Shown in pieces: positions 15,618 to 23,363 of a stretch of DNA of 44,567 bases; positions within the stretch are counted from its first letter, which is position 1, and each line of letters begins with the position of its first letter. Both the position numbers and the translations under genes were made by a program. The stretch spans positions 1 through 44,567 of the forward strand of contig JAZDHF010000147.1 in assembly GCA_043806315.1 (NCBI GenBank). Reading direction: 5' to 3'. The notes below the pieces were generated by a model. It was given only the letters and a program-made list of their open reading frames with translations, did not search any database and was not told the DNA's origin. The stretch comes from SBAX01 sp043806315. GTDB lineage: Bacteria > Planctomycetota > Phycisphaerae > UBA1845.

Positions 15618-15652
15618 CTAAATAAATTTTCGGCGGCTGTGAGTTTCGTCAA
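15618..15652 (-). promoter_or_regulatory. Candidate dcw promoter
   Basis: On the minus strand, TTGACG (15652-15647) is followed after 16-18 nt by an AT-rich run (AAAATTTATTTAG, 15630-15618), the only AT-rich stretch in the gap. The -10 hexamer is not a good match, so the exact start of transcription cannot be placed. The MraZ boxes lie just downstream, where a bound repressor would block transcription. Confidence 0.35.
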
Positions 15653-15763
15653 GGCTCGGTTCGTGGGTCTAACCAAGATGTCGTAGAGTCGCAGCGGTCA
15701 CCTACCAGCGGTCGAGGTATGAGGGTAAACAGCAAGTTCTGCGCGGGGGCGTAACGGGCGTCG

Positions 15764-16945
15764 TCAAGCCTCGCCACCGACTTCTTGGTAGAGCGAGGCG
15801 TAGGCGTCGTGGGTTTGGTCGATGTGCCACTCGGTTTCGACCAGCCGCGCCGCTTCCTGACCGAGTCGCGCGGCTAGATCGCGCTCGCGGAGAAGGCGAC
15901 GGATGGCATCCGCGAGCGATCGAGTGTCACCGAATGGCACTACGAGGCCGCTCCGCTCGTGTGCGATCAGATCGCGACAGCCCGGCACATCCGTGGTCAC
16001 GATCGGACACCCCGCGGCCATCGCTTCGAGCAGAGCATTGGGAAGCCCTTCCGTGCGCGACGGAAACACGAACACATCGGCCGCTTTCAGAAGCGAGGGG
16101 ACGTCGGTGCGCGGGCCCAGAAAGTGAGTGCGGCCGGTGAGTTGCAGACGCCGGGCCTGTTGCTGGAGTTGTTCGCGCAGCGGACCGCCTCCTGCAAGAT
16201 ACAAATGCGCATTCATCTCCTCGGCCATCAAACGGAGTGCATCAAGCAGCGTCGAGAGTCCTTTCACGGGATCGAGTCGGCCAACCCAGAGAATCATCGC
16301 GGCGTCGTTCGGCACGCCGAGCGTGGCGCGATCGACCGGTGTGGCGGCCTGGATGGGAGCGGGATCGATCCCCCCGCGGACCAGGCGCAATCGGTCCCGC
16401 GGAATGCGGGCGTGAACGGCGAGATGTTCGATCACCGACGGCGAGTTGCCGACCGTGAGGCGACATCCATCGTAGGTGATGCGGTCCACCCAAAGGTGCC
16501 AACGCCGTTCGACCTCGACGGTTTGGATTTCGCACAGAATACGATTCGCGGGGAACCCGGCCTTAGCTGCGGCCCATCGGGCGGCCAGATTGGCGTGAAA
16601 AAGAAGCGAATGAATCAGCCCGGGTTGGCTCGCTTGGACGATCCGCGCGAGACGTGCAATCACCCGGAAATCCCATCCGCCCCGACCGTCGCAGGAATAC
16701 ACTCGGACCCCATCCGCCTCCAACATCTTTCCGACCGGCCCCGGCGGAACGAGAGAGACCACCGCAGCCGTCAGACCACGGACCCGCATCGCCCGGACCA
16801 GGCGATGCAGATGCAGCGGTACGCCGCCGAGTTCAAGGTCGGTGATGACGTAGAGGATGTCGATCACCGGCGCGAGGGCGGCGATCGTCGGCGGATCGGA
16901 AGAGCCCGCGCGGGCTGAAGCCCGCGGCTCGGTCGTAGCTGTCAT
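15764..16945 (-). CDS. GT4-family glycosyltransferase
   Basis: 393-aa GT-B glycosyltransferase of the GT4 type. The N-domain starts at DILYVITDLELGGVPLHLHRL. The C-domain shows ILWVGRLDPVKGLSTLLDA, LYLAGGGPL, FLGPRTDVPSLL and the E-x7-E-like nucleotide-sugar motif FPSRTEGLPNALLEAMAAG, followed by PIVTTDVPGCRDLI. The substrate cannot be told; cell-surface polysaccharide or lipid glycosylation is likely. The ATG at 16945 lies 5 nt after the permease stop. Residues of about 6-16 are encoded by a palindromic repeat (16902-16930) and look like an addition ahead of the conserved fold. Confidence 0.88.
   Translation of the reverse strand: MTATTEPRASARAGSSDPPTIAALAPVIDILYVITDLELGGVPLHLHRLVRAMRVRGLTAAVVSLVPPGPVGKMLEADGVRVYSCDGRGGWDFRVIARLARIVQASQPGLIHSLLFHANLAARWAAAKAGFPANRILCEIQTVEVERRWHLWVDRITYDGCRLTVGNSPSVIEHLAVHARIPRDRLRLVRGGIDPAPIQAATPVDRATLGVPNDAAMILWVGRLDPVKGLSTLLDALRLMAEEMNAHLYLAGGGPLREQLQQQARRLQLTGRTHFLGPRTDVPSLLKAADVFVFPSRTEGLPNALLEAMAAGCPIVTTDVPGCRDLIAHERSGLVVPFGDTRSLADAIRRLLRERDLAARLGQEAARLVETEWHIDQTHDAYASLYQEVGGEA
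16902..16930. repeat. Palindromic repeat inside the GT4 N-terminus
   Basis: On the minus strand GAGCC-GCGGGC, a TTCA loop, and GCCCGC-GC-GGGCTC pair into a hairpin with a two-base bulge. It is translated as part of residues 6-16 of the glycosyltransferase, upstream of the conserved domain. It has the look of a common intergenic GC-rich repeat (GCGGGCTTCAGCCCGC) that has become coding. Confidence 0.65.
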
Positions 16946-16950
16946 TTCGG

Positions 16951-17889
16951 TCAGTAGTCGCTCCGGGCGAACCTCCAGATGGCCAAGATCACCACGATCA
17001 CCTCGAAGCCGAGCGATGTGCCGATGGTGTAGAACGGGTTGATGTTCATCCGCTCCAGTTCGCTCCGGCCCGCGCGCTCCACCGCCGAGCGGTCCTTTTC
17101 CTCGACGTGGGCCTGCGGGACCATCTCGGTGGAAACGGCCGCGCCGCTCCACTTGGCGGCCAGGTAGGTGATGTCGTGCGTCTTCGGCACGCACCACCGC
17201 GCGACGAGAACTGAGTTGTAGGCCAGGCGGTTCTCCTTCCATTCGGGAAATGCCTCAAACATATCGCCCGTGGCCTGGATCCCGGCGAAAAAGACCCAGG
17301 CGGCAACGCTGATGTTAATGGCCACCACGGGGCTGCGAAAACGGATGCCGGCCCAGGCGGAGACACAGTAAACGTAGCTGAAGAGGATCACCAGGAGGGG
17401 AATGCTCCATAGGTAGCCGGGAAGCCAGGCGTGCCAGCGAAACCCGACGATCACACAACTGAAGACGATGAAGAACGCGGCGTGCAGAAGCACAAAGACC
17501 ATGCTGCCGACGTACTTTCCCAGAAAAAGCTTGGCTCGGGAGAGGGGCTTAGCGAGCAGGATGTCCACCGCGCCGCGCTCGACGAGGGAGGGGAAGAAAC
17601 CGGCGGTGGCGACGAGCGCCAGGGTGACGCCGACCCAGCCGACGACCACGTCCATCAGGAATTGGACGGCGATGGTGGCGATTCGATCGGTGCGGATGGC
17701 GAATCCGGTGGTGAAGTAATCGGTCTTGACCTCCCACATGCCGAAGAGGATGGTCACTTTCCCCGGCGAGAATCCGACGCAGGCCATCGCCGCGAGCACG
17801 AGGAGCTCAATCAGCAGCATCACCCAGAAGATCTTGCGATCGCGGGATTCGCGGAAGCTATCGACAATCAAGGCCCAGAATTGCATCAC
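16951..17889 (-). CDS. ABC-2 type transporter permease
   Basis: 312-aa membrane protein with about six hydrophobic segments. One follows a charged N-terminus (FRESRDRKIFWVMLLIELLVL), four are clustered in the middle (GVTLALVATAGFF, VFVLLHAAFFIVFSCVIVGF, LLVILFSYVYCVSAWAG, NISVAAWVFFAG) and one is C-terminal. The motif ERGAVDILLAKPLSRAKLFL is typical of ABC-2 permeases. An extra-cytoplasmic, charged loop of about 90 residues precedes the last span. It is encoded next to the ATPase at 17914 and surely works with it. The cargo is unknown; export is likely. Confidence 0.85.
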   Translation of the reverse strand: MMQFWALIVDSFRESRDRKIFWVMLLIELLVLAAMACVGFSPGKVTILFGMWEVKTDYFTTGFAIRTDRIATIAVQFLMDVVVGWVGVTLALVATAGFFPSLVERGAVDILLAKPLSRAKLFLGKYVGSMVFVLLHAAFFIVFSCVIVGFRWHAWLPGYLWSIPLLVILFSYVYCVSAWAGIRFRSPVVAINISVAAWVFFAGIQATGDMFEAFPEWKENRLAYNSVLVARWCVPKTHDITYLAAKWSGAAVSTEMVPQAHVEEKDRSAVERAGRSELERMNINPFYTIGTSLGFEVIVVILAIWRFARSDY

Positions 17890-17913
17890 TTGTATGCCGA
17901 TCCGTCGTCGGTC

Positions 17914-18885
17914 TCAGCTCGCTCCGTCCGCTCGCTGCCGCTCGCGGCCCTGAGGTTGGGGAACCGTCAGCCCCATGGCCTCGACCAGGATATCCTCCAG
18001 ACTGAACCGATGGGGCTGGACCGACTCGATCAGGATGCCTTGCCCTCGGAGCAGGTCGATCACCGCGTTCACCTTCGCGGCGTCATGGCCGGATAGAATG
18101 ACCATGTCGCCGTCCACCGCCGCATGAAGACCCGCCAGCTTGTTCTTCAAGGGCCGAGCGTCGCCGGAGAAGGTAATGCGATATTCGACGGTATGCTCGG
18201 TCAGTTCCGAGAGGGTGCCCTGTCGCGCGACCAACCCGTCCACGAGAATCGCCACGCGATCGCAAACCATCTCCAGCTCGCTGAGCAAATGGGAATTGAG
18301 GAAGACGGTCTTGCCTTCCCGCCTCAGCTCCACGAGAAGCTGCCGAACGTCGCGGCGTCCGACAGGATCGAGCCCGTCGGTCGGCTCGTCGAGGACGATC
18401 AATTCGGGGTCGTTCATCAAGGCCTGGGCGATGCCGAGGCGCTGCATCATCCCCTTGGAGTATTTGTCGATGCGAACATCGCTCCACTGCGACAGGCCGA
18501 GCTGGTCCAGCAGCTTCCGCGCGTTCCTCCGCCGGGTCGCCGACGGGACTTTGGCGAGTGCGGCATAGTAATCGAGGAGTTGCAGGCCGGTCAGATAGCC
18601 CGGAAACCGATGGTTTTCGGGAAGGTAGCCGGTTCGAGCCAGCTTGCCGCGGTGTCCGAGCGGGCGGCCAAGGATGGTCCCTAGAGCGCGGGTCGGGCGG
18701 ACGACGGTCATCATGATCTTGACCAGGGTGGTCTTGCCCGCGCCATTGGGACCGAGCAAGCCGAAGATTTCGCCGCGACCGACCTGGATGTTGACGCCGC
18801 GAAGGGCGTAGATGTTCTTCGCGTACGTCTTGCGGACGTCGATGAGGTCGACGGCCCAGTTGGTCATCTCGGTCAGGGCGACCAT
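17914..18885 (-). CDS. ABC transporter ATP-binding protein
   Basis: 323-aa ATPase of the CcmA/NatA type, partner of the permease at 16951. It has Walker A GLLGPNGAGKTTL, a Q-loop-like region at GYLPENHRFPGYLT, the signature YSKGMMQRLGIAQAL, Walker B ELIVLDEPTDGLDP and the switch His in FLNSHLL. About 90 C-terminal residues follow, as is usual for ABC-2 exporters. I chose the ATG at 18885, preceded by GAGG; it overlaps the miaA stop by 13 nt. An ATG at 18867 is possible but lacks a ribosome-binding site. The signature is Y-S-K-G-M rather than the common L-S-G-G-Q, a normal variant in this subfamily. Confidence 0.92.
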   Translation of the reverse strand: MVALTEMTNWAVDLIDVRKTYAKNIYALRGVNIQVGRGEIFGLLGPNGAGKTTLVKIMMTVVRPTRALGTILGRPLGHRGKLARTGYLPENHRFPGYLTGLQLLDYYAALAKVPSATRRRNARKLLDQLGLSQWSDVRIDKYSKGMMQRLGIAQALMNDPELIVLDEPTDGLDPVGRRDVRQLLVELRREGKTVFLNSHLLSELEMVCDRVAILVDGLVARQGTLSELTEHTVEYRITFSGDARPLKNKLAGLHAAVDGDMVILSGHDAAKVNAVIDLLRGQGILIESVQPHRFSLEDILVEAMGLTVPQPQGRERQRADGAS

Positions 18886-19811
18886 AACGAGCCTCGACGC
18901 GCGATCAAGGAGTCCGCAACGCTCGCCGCATCGGCATCGGGGGAGAGATCGATCCACTCGACCCGGGCGAACCGCTTGAACCAGGTCCGCTGCGCCTTGG
19001 CGAACTGTCGCGTGTTAATCTTGATCATTTCGACGGCATCCGCAAGCGTGCAGCGACCTTCAAGATGTTGGATGATCTCCGCGTAACCCAACGCCTGCCT
19101 TGCGGCCGTGCTCAACGGCTTCGCCTCGGCCAGCAGCGATCTTACTTCATCGACCAAACCCTCCGCGATCATGCGGCGAACCCGCTCGTTGATGCGATGG
19201 GCCTGGTCCTCACGCCCGCGGCGCAGGCCGATGAAAACGCATTCATACTTCGTGCGGTCCCGGTCCCACTGCTCCTGCAGTGCGCTAATGGGTTGACCCG
19301 TCAACTCGAAGACTTCAAGAGCCCGGACGATTCGTCGCAGGTCGTTGGGGTGGATGCGCTCGGCGGCCGTAGGGTCGACGCGACATAGCCGTTCGTACAG
19401 TACGTCGCGGCCCTCGCGCTCCGCCGTCGCCGTCAGCCGTGCGCGGAGGACGGGGTCGGCCCCGGGACCCTCGAAAAGACCTTCGCTCAGCGCCTTGACG
19501 TAGAGGGGCGTGCCCCCGACGACGAAGACGGGACGGCGACGGGCTTGGATGTCGGTGATCGCGGCCTCGGCGTGCTTGACGTACTGGGCGACGGAGAACT
19601 CCTCCGACGGTTCGACGATGTCAAGCAGATGATGCGGGATCTGTCGGCGGACCTCGAGGGACGGTTTGGCCGTCCCGATGTCCATCCGGCGGTAGACCTT
19701 CATCGAGTCGATGCTGATGATCTCGCCGCCTGTGCGGCGGGCGAGTTCCCGGCCCAGACTTCCTTTGCCCGAGCCCGTGCAACCGATGATGAATGTAAGG
19801 GGCCGCGACAC
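18873..19811 (-). CDS. miaA: tRNA dimethylallyltransferase
   Basis: Adds the isopentenyl group to A37 of tRNAs reading UNN codons. The 312-aa product (GTG start at 19811) has the P-loop IIGCTGSGKGSLG, IDSMKVYRRMDIGTAKP, the motif IPHHLLDIVEP, VVGGTPLYVKAL, and the C-terminal TRQFAKAQRTWFKR, which contacts tRNA. The open frame continues upstream, but the conserved fold begins at this GTG and no clear ribosome-binding site is visible. In the P-loop the residue after the Lys is Gly, where most MiaA proteins have Ser or Thr. It is divergent from the SEC-C gene. Confidence 0.93.
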   Translation of the reverse strand: MSRPLTFIIGCTGSGKGSLGRELARRTGGEIISIDSMKVYRRMDIGTAKPSLEVRRQIPHHLLDIVEPSEEFSVAQYVKHAEAAITDIQARRRPVFVVGGTPLYVKALSEGLFEGPGADPVLRARLTATAEREGRDVLYERLCRVDPTAAERIHPNDLRRIVRALEVFELTGQPISALQEQWDRDRTKYECVFIGLRRGREDQAHRINERVRRMIAEGLVDEVRSLLAEAKPLSTAARQALGYAEIIQHLEGRCTLADAVEMIKINTRQFAKAQRTWFKRFARVEWIDLSPDADAASVADSLIARRGSLWSP

Positions 19812-19839
19812 GCGAAGAAGTGTACCCGATCCGAACTGC

Positions 19840-19874
19840 GAGCGCGAGCGAACGGACCCGCTCAGAGTCGCGAC
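19840..19874. repeat. Dispersed repeat copy between miaA and the SEC-C gene
   Basis: Thirty-five bases reading GAGCGCGAGCGAACGGACCC then GCTCAGAGTCGCGAC. They match 43925-43958 at most positions with a one-base gap. The copy lies just upstream of the miaA start in the divergent spacer. Function unknown. Confidence 0.65.
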
Positions 19875-19927
19875 AGGTACGGAGCGGTCAGTCAGGCCTG
19901 CGAGCGAAAAAAAAACGCACAAGCGTC

Positions 19928-19955
19928 TTGACAGCGCGGGGCTTTCGGGTAGGAT
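19928..19955 (+). promoter_or_regulatory. Candidate promoter of the SEC-C gene
   Basis: TTGACA (19928-19933), a 16-nt spacer, and TAGGAT (19950-19955). The -35 is perfect and the -10 matches four of six consensus bases. Transcription would start near 19962, so the ATG at 19963 or 19972 would be at or near the 5' end of the mRNA. Confidence 0.55.
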
Positions 19956-20880
19956 GTCCCGCATGGCATGGATGCTACCGGCGCTCAAGCGACTCGCCGC
20001 AGGCGGAGCCTCCGACTCGGAAAGGCGAGACCGCTACCTCTCCTGTCGACAGACCACCCGAGGATTCAACAACGCCATCGTAAAGAGCCTCTCGCGGGAC
20101 GACTTGCAGCGCGGCGCCCGCGACCTAGGTATGTTTCATCGAAATACCATCGTGTGGGGCAACGAGGCGGAGATGGCGGTCTTTTGCGACCACTGCATTT
20201 ACGACGTCCGGCGTCAGGGTCAAACGGCCGTGGAGCGGTTCGCCGCCGCCTCAGAAGCCCCGCCGGGCAGCCAAGAGCGGCTCATGCTCGACGCGATGGT
20301 CAGCGCACGGTATGCACTGCTTCAGGTCCGGCGGCGGGTTGGATCGGTGGGTCTGGCCGTCGCCGACCTATTTCGAGAGGAGGAGGCGATCCTGTGCGAT
20401 GTGAGTTTCGCGGCGACCGTTCCGCGCGGAGCTATACTTGCCACGCGGGTCCTCTACCCGGAGTCTGAGGATTTCTGCACGACGTCCGGCGCGGCGCTGC
20501 CCGTGTCGCCCGACGATGTGATGGATATCGCGGAGATCATGGTAGGGCTTGGCGTCCGCAGTCCGGCTGACCTCGCAGGGCTTGGGCGTGAAGACCGCGA
20601 TCGGCTGACGACGCGCACTCTTCGCACGCTGGTACGCAGCGGCGCGACGGAATTCGTCGCGTACACCGAGACGGGGTCCCCATCTTCCGACGACTCAACG
20701 CCCGATCTCTTTCTTTCCCCACAAGAGGAGTTCGGCCCGCGGGACGTAGGAGCGGCGCTTTCGCGCAACGGTCGTTCGCTTTACAGACCGTCGCGGATCG
20801 AACGCCCTCAGCGTGTGTGCCGCAACGACCCTTGCCCCTGCGGCAGCGGACGAAAGTTCAAGAAGTGCTGCGGGCCGTAG
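19954..20880 (+). CDS. Unknown protein with a C-terminal SEC-C zinc motif
   Basis: 308-aa soluble protein. The only recognised part is the C-terminal CRNDPCPCGSGRKFKKCCG, a SEC-C motif whose Cys residues bind zinc, known from SecA and many unrelated proteins. The rest, including QTTRGFNNAIVKSLSRDDL and FCDHCIYD, is not familiar to me. The starts at 19954, 19963 and 19972 are all in frame; I give the longest, but the candidate promoter overlaps it and favours one of the later two. The gene is followed by a hairpin at 20886-20911 and converges with the dehydrogenase gene. Confidence 0.8.
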   Translation: MSRMAWMLPALKRLAAGGASDSERRDRYLSCRQTTRGFNNAIVKSLSRDDLQRGARDLGMFHRNTIVWGNEAEMAVFCDHCIYDVRRQGQTAVERFAAASEAPPGSQERLMLDAMVSARYALLQVRRRVGSVGLAVADLFREEEAILCDVSFAATVPRGAILATRVLYPESEDFCTTSGAALPVSPDDVMDIAEIMVGLGVRSPADLAGLGREDRDRLTTRTLRTLVRSGATEFVAYTETGSPSSDDSTPDLFLSPQEEFGPRDVGAALSRNGRSLYRPSRIERPQRVCRNDPCPCGSGRKFKKCCGP

Positions 20881-20885
20881 CGTCA

Positions 20886-20911
20886 GCCGAAAGACCCTTG
20901 AGTCTTTCGGC
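20886..20911. terminator. Hairpin between convergent genes
   Basis: GCCGAAAGAC and GTCTTTCGGC form a perfect 10-bp stem around CCTTGA, starting 5 nt after the SEC-C stop codon. It lies between two converging genes, where a two-way terminator would be expected. No T tract follows on the plus strand, so it could instead be a palindromic repeat. Confidence 0.55.
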
Positions 20912-20948
20912 GAGGTTGATCGTGCCACAGCGTCGTTCGACGATGGCG

Positions 20949-21929
20949 TCAGGTCGCGGTTGCCGGCTCGATCGGATTGACGCAGTGGATCACCCGTCCC
21001 GTTTCCACATAGGTCCGCACGATCTTCACGACTTCCTCCGCGACGGCCTCTTGAGCCTGGTCCGTTGAGGCCCCGACGTGATGCGTTCCGTAAATGCGCG
21101 AGACGGTGCGGATGGGGTCCTTGAACTCAGTATCGGACGCTCCGGGCTCGATCTCGTACACGTCCAGCGCCGCCCCGGCGATCGTGCCGGCCTGGACCGC
21201 CTGAGCGAGGGCGGATTCGTCCACGACCCCGCCGCGGCTGCAATTGATGATGAACGCCGTCGGTTTCATTCGGGCGAGTTCGTTGCGACCGATCAAATGG
21301 TCAGTCTCCGCTCCACCCGGTACGTGCAGAGTCACGAAGTCGGACTCCGCGAGCAACGTCTCGAAGGCGACGCGGCGAACGCCCAGTTCCGCCTCGATCT
21401 TGCTGTTAACAATCACGTCATAGTAGATCAGGTTCATGTCGAAGGCCTTGGCCCGTACGCCGACTTCATATCCGATGCGGCCAAGACCGACGATGCCGAG
21501 CGTGCGGCCCTTGAGGCCCCGGGCCTTGCTGTATTCCTTTTTGTTCCAGACGCCGCGGCGAAGGTCGTCCGTCTCATCGACGATCCGCCGATCGAGGGCG
21601 ATCATCAGCCCGATGGTCAGCTCCGCGACGGCCACCGCGTTCTTGCCCGGACAGTTGCTGACCCGAATGCCGCGCGCGGTGGCCGCGTCCACGGCGATGG
21701 TGTCGTACCCCGACCCGGCGCGGATCACGAGTGCCAAGTGCGACGAGGCCGCCAGGATGTCCGGCGTCACCTTCGTACTTCGCACCACGAGAACGTTGCA
21801 TCCGCTCTCGCGAACGGCGTCCGCTAACGCGGCATCCTTGACACCCGGTTTGACGATGACCGAACATCCGGCGTCGCGCAAGGCCGCCACTCCGTGATCT
21901 TGAAACTTGTCCGCGATCAGAACCTTCAT
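20949..21929 (-). CDS. D-3-phosphoglycerate dehydrogenase-like 2-hydroxyacid dehydrogenase
   Basis: NAD-dependent D-2-hydroxyacid dehydrogenase of the SerA type, 326 aa. The fold is complete: an N-terminal substrate domain, the NAD motif GIVGLGRIGYEVG, RAGSGYDTIAVDAA, INCSRGGVVDESAL, ALDVYEIEP, and the catalytic His in YGTHHVGASTDQAQEAV. It stops after the catalytic core and lacks the ACT or ASB regulatory domains of long SerA proteins. A phosphoglycerate substrate is likely but not proven; a glyoxylate or other 2-ketoacid reductase is possible. A strong GGAGGT precedes the ATG at 21929. Confidence 0.85.
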   Translation of the reverse strand: MKVLIADKFQDHGVAALRDAGCSVIVKPGVKDAALADAVRESGCNVLVVRSTKVTPDILAASSHLALVIRAGSGYDTIAVDAATARGIRVSNCPGKNAVAVAELTIGLMIALDRRIVDETDDLRRGVWNKKEYSKARGLKGRTLGIVGLGRIGYEVGVRAKAFDMNLIYYDVIVNSKIEAELGVRRVAFETLLAESDFVTLHVPGGAETDHLIGRNELARMKPTAFIINCSRGGVVDESALAQAVQAGTIAGAALDVYEIEPGASDTEFKDPIRTVSRIYGTHHVGASTDQAQEAVAEEVVKIVRTYVETGRVIHCVNPIEPATAT

Positions 21930-22078
21930 GGCCTATACCTCCGTTTCGGGGGCAGTCCCCGCAGGTACATAGCAATTCATGTGCCGCGGGACGGGTTGAC
22001 GGCGGCGTGTGTCCTTGCTTGGTTTTTTCAATTACGGGTGTCAAACGGGTTCGTTTTGCGAGTACGCTTTTTTCGCGT

Positions 22079-22097
22079 AGTGCCACGCGATGGCACT
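22079..22097. repeat. AGTGCCA/TGGCACT palindrome
   Basis: A perfect 7-bp stem around CGCGA. It is extended outward by CGCG on both sides after one mismatch. It lies 8 nt before the octamer array. Confidence 0.6.
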
Positions 22098-22105
22098 GCG
22101 CGGGA

Positions 22106-22141
22106 GGGACGAAGGGACGAAGGGACGGAGGGACGAAGGGA
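22106..22141. repeat. Tandem octamer repeat (GGGACGAA)
   Basis: Four units in phase, GGGACGAA, GGGACGAA, GGGACGGA, GGGACGAA, then a partial GGGA. Unlike the heptamer elements, no inverted arm is visible nearby. Confidence 0.8.
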
Positions 22142-22337
22142 GGATGACGGGGCATCGGGCATTCGCAGCGGCGTTCGAGCGGCGAATCGAGGGCGACGTT
22201 GCCGTCGAGTGGCCGTGCATGGAGCGTCTGTTCATAGAACTTGACGGGTGATCGGCGGAAGGGGCGGCGAATAGCCATGCGACGTCAAATCGGAAGTTGC
22301 GAGAATCGTGTCAAGGTCACTCGTCCCGCGGCGGTTC

Positions 22338-23201
22338 TCAGCCGGCTTTCCGGGTCCGCATCCGTTTGGCGATCGCCGGCGGGATGGTTTGCCGCTTCGA
22401 AGCGCGCGAGGACCGGGACGAGCGTCGACCGTTAGTCCCCCCAGCTTCGGCGTCCACCGGATCCGCCGTGGCCGGCGCAGGTTGAGCCGAAGCCACATCG
22501 ATGCCGAACACCTCGGAAAGCTCGCTCTCGTCCAGCGTTCGCCGGTCGGCCTTCTTGGCCTTGGTCACGACCGCCTTGGCGGCGTCTTCCGTCACCAGCT
22601 CCGTGTGATCGACTCCGCGCAAGATGAACAGCAATTCGGGCTTCTCGTCCAGCCGCGCGCCGATGCCGTACAGCACCGCGGCGACGTGCTTGCACATCTC
22701 CGCCCAGTCCGGACAGGAGCAGTCCAGACTGATCTCCCCCGGGCGCGGGAACATGCCGCGATCCTTATCCGTCACGACGGCCATCACGTGGTCGGAGAGC
22801 TTGCCCCGAAGCAGTTCGAGCAGCGAGCCCACCTGGCCGGCACAGGAAGTCTTGACCCGCCGCCACTTGTCCTTCGCGAGCGGTTTGATCGTAACCTGGA
22901 CGTCGTAGATTTCCGATCCGCTGACTTTCGCGGCGATTCGGCCCTTGGCGATATCCAAATGGCAGACCGAGCCGTTGCGCACGTATGTTCGGCCGCGGGG
23001 CAAGCGATTCTCATAATCGCTGAAGCTCTCCAGGTGTTCGCACCAGGCCCGGCCCCAGAACGTGCGGGCGATCTGTCGCCCCTCGATCCTTACGGGCTGG
23101 ATGTTCACACCTTTCTTTCGCAGCTTCTCCATTTTCAGGATTGCCTGGGCGCGGCGGCGCGCCACAGGCACGTACGGTCGCCAACCCCATCCATAGGCCA
23201 T
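22338..23201 (-). CDS. SWIM zinc-finger protein
   Basis: 287-aa protein with a SWIM zinc finger, C161-x-C163-x6-C170-x-H172, in CSCPDWAEMCKHVAAVLYG. The N-terminal half has FWGRAWCEHLESFSDYENRLPRGRTYV, a segment I recall in proteins encoded beside bacterial SNF2 helicases. The C-terminus is a basic, low-complexity tail (RRSSRSSRASKRQ). SWIM domains bind DNA or protein. The probable partner is the SNF2 protein at 24282-27026. A copy of the SNF2 gene's 3' end lies 3 nt before this gene's ATG, which suggests the two genes were once adjacent. Role in DNA metabolism or defence is not known. Confidence 0.85.
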   Translation of the reverse strand: MAYGWGWRPYVPVARRRAQAILKMEKLRKKGVNIQPVRIEGRQIARTFWGRAWCEHLESFSDYENRLPRGRTYVRNGSVCHLDIAKGRIAAKVSGSEIYDVQVTIKPLAKDKWRRVKTSCAGQVGSLLELLRGKLSDHVMAVVTDKDRGMFPRPGEISLDCSCPDWAEMCKHVAAVLYGIGARLDEKPELLFILRGVDHTELVTEDAAKAVVTKAKKADRRTLDESELSEVFGIDVASAQPAPATADPVDAEAGGTNGRRSSRSSRASKRQTIPPAIAKRMRTRKAG

Positions 23202-23204
23202 GTG

Positions 23205-23249
23205 TCAGTCCTCCGTGGCTCTTGTTATATCCAGTCGAACCAGGTCGAG
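23205..23249 (-). repeat. Second copy of the SNF2 gene 3' end
   Basis: 45 nt that match 24282-24326 at 42 positions. On the minus strand it reads LDLVRLDITRATED plus the stop codon, the same as the true SNF2 C-terminus; the three differences are all synonymous. It ends 3 nt before the SWIM start codon. Upstream of the 45 nt the frame stays open and gives GDVLL against DGELL in SNF2, a weak further similarity. Confidence 0.85.
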
Positions 23250-23363
23250 TAAAACGTCGCCGACTCCCGCTCGCCACGAGCCGCGCATCGGAGCGGACGC
23301 CGAGTCGGACGGTCATTGTCTACCGCAAGGGCGGCCGGTCAAGTGCGGGCGTTGTACGCCGAT

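Larger units (their letters stand above)
21930..22337. other. Intergenic region with palindrome and octamer repeat
   Basis: 408 nt upstream of the dehydrogenase gene and downstream of the SWIM gene, with no convincing coding frame. It holds a 19-nt palindrome (22079-22097) and a tandem 8-bp repeat (22106-22141). Before the dehydrogenase start, the minus strand has TGCTATGTA, a possible extended -10, with no clear -35. Confidence 0.6.
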
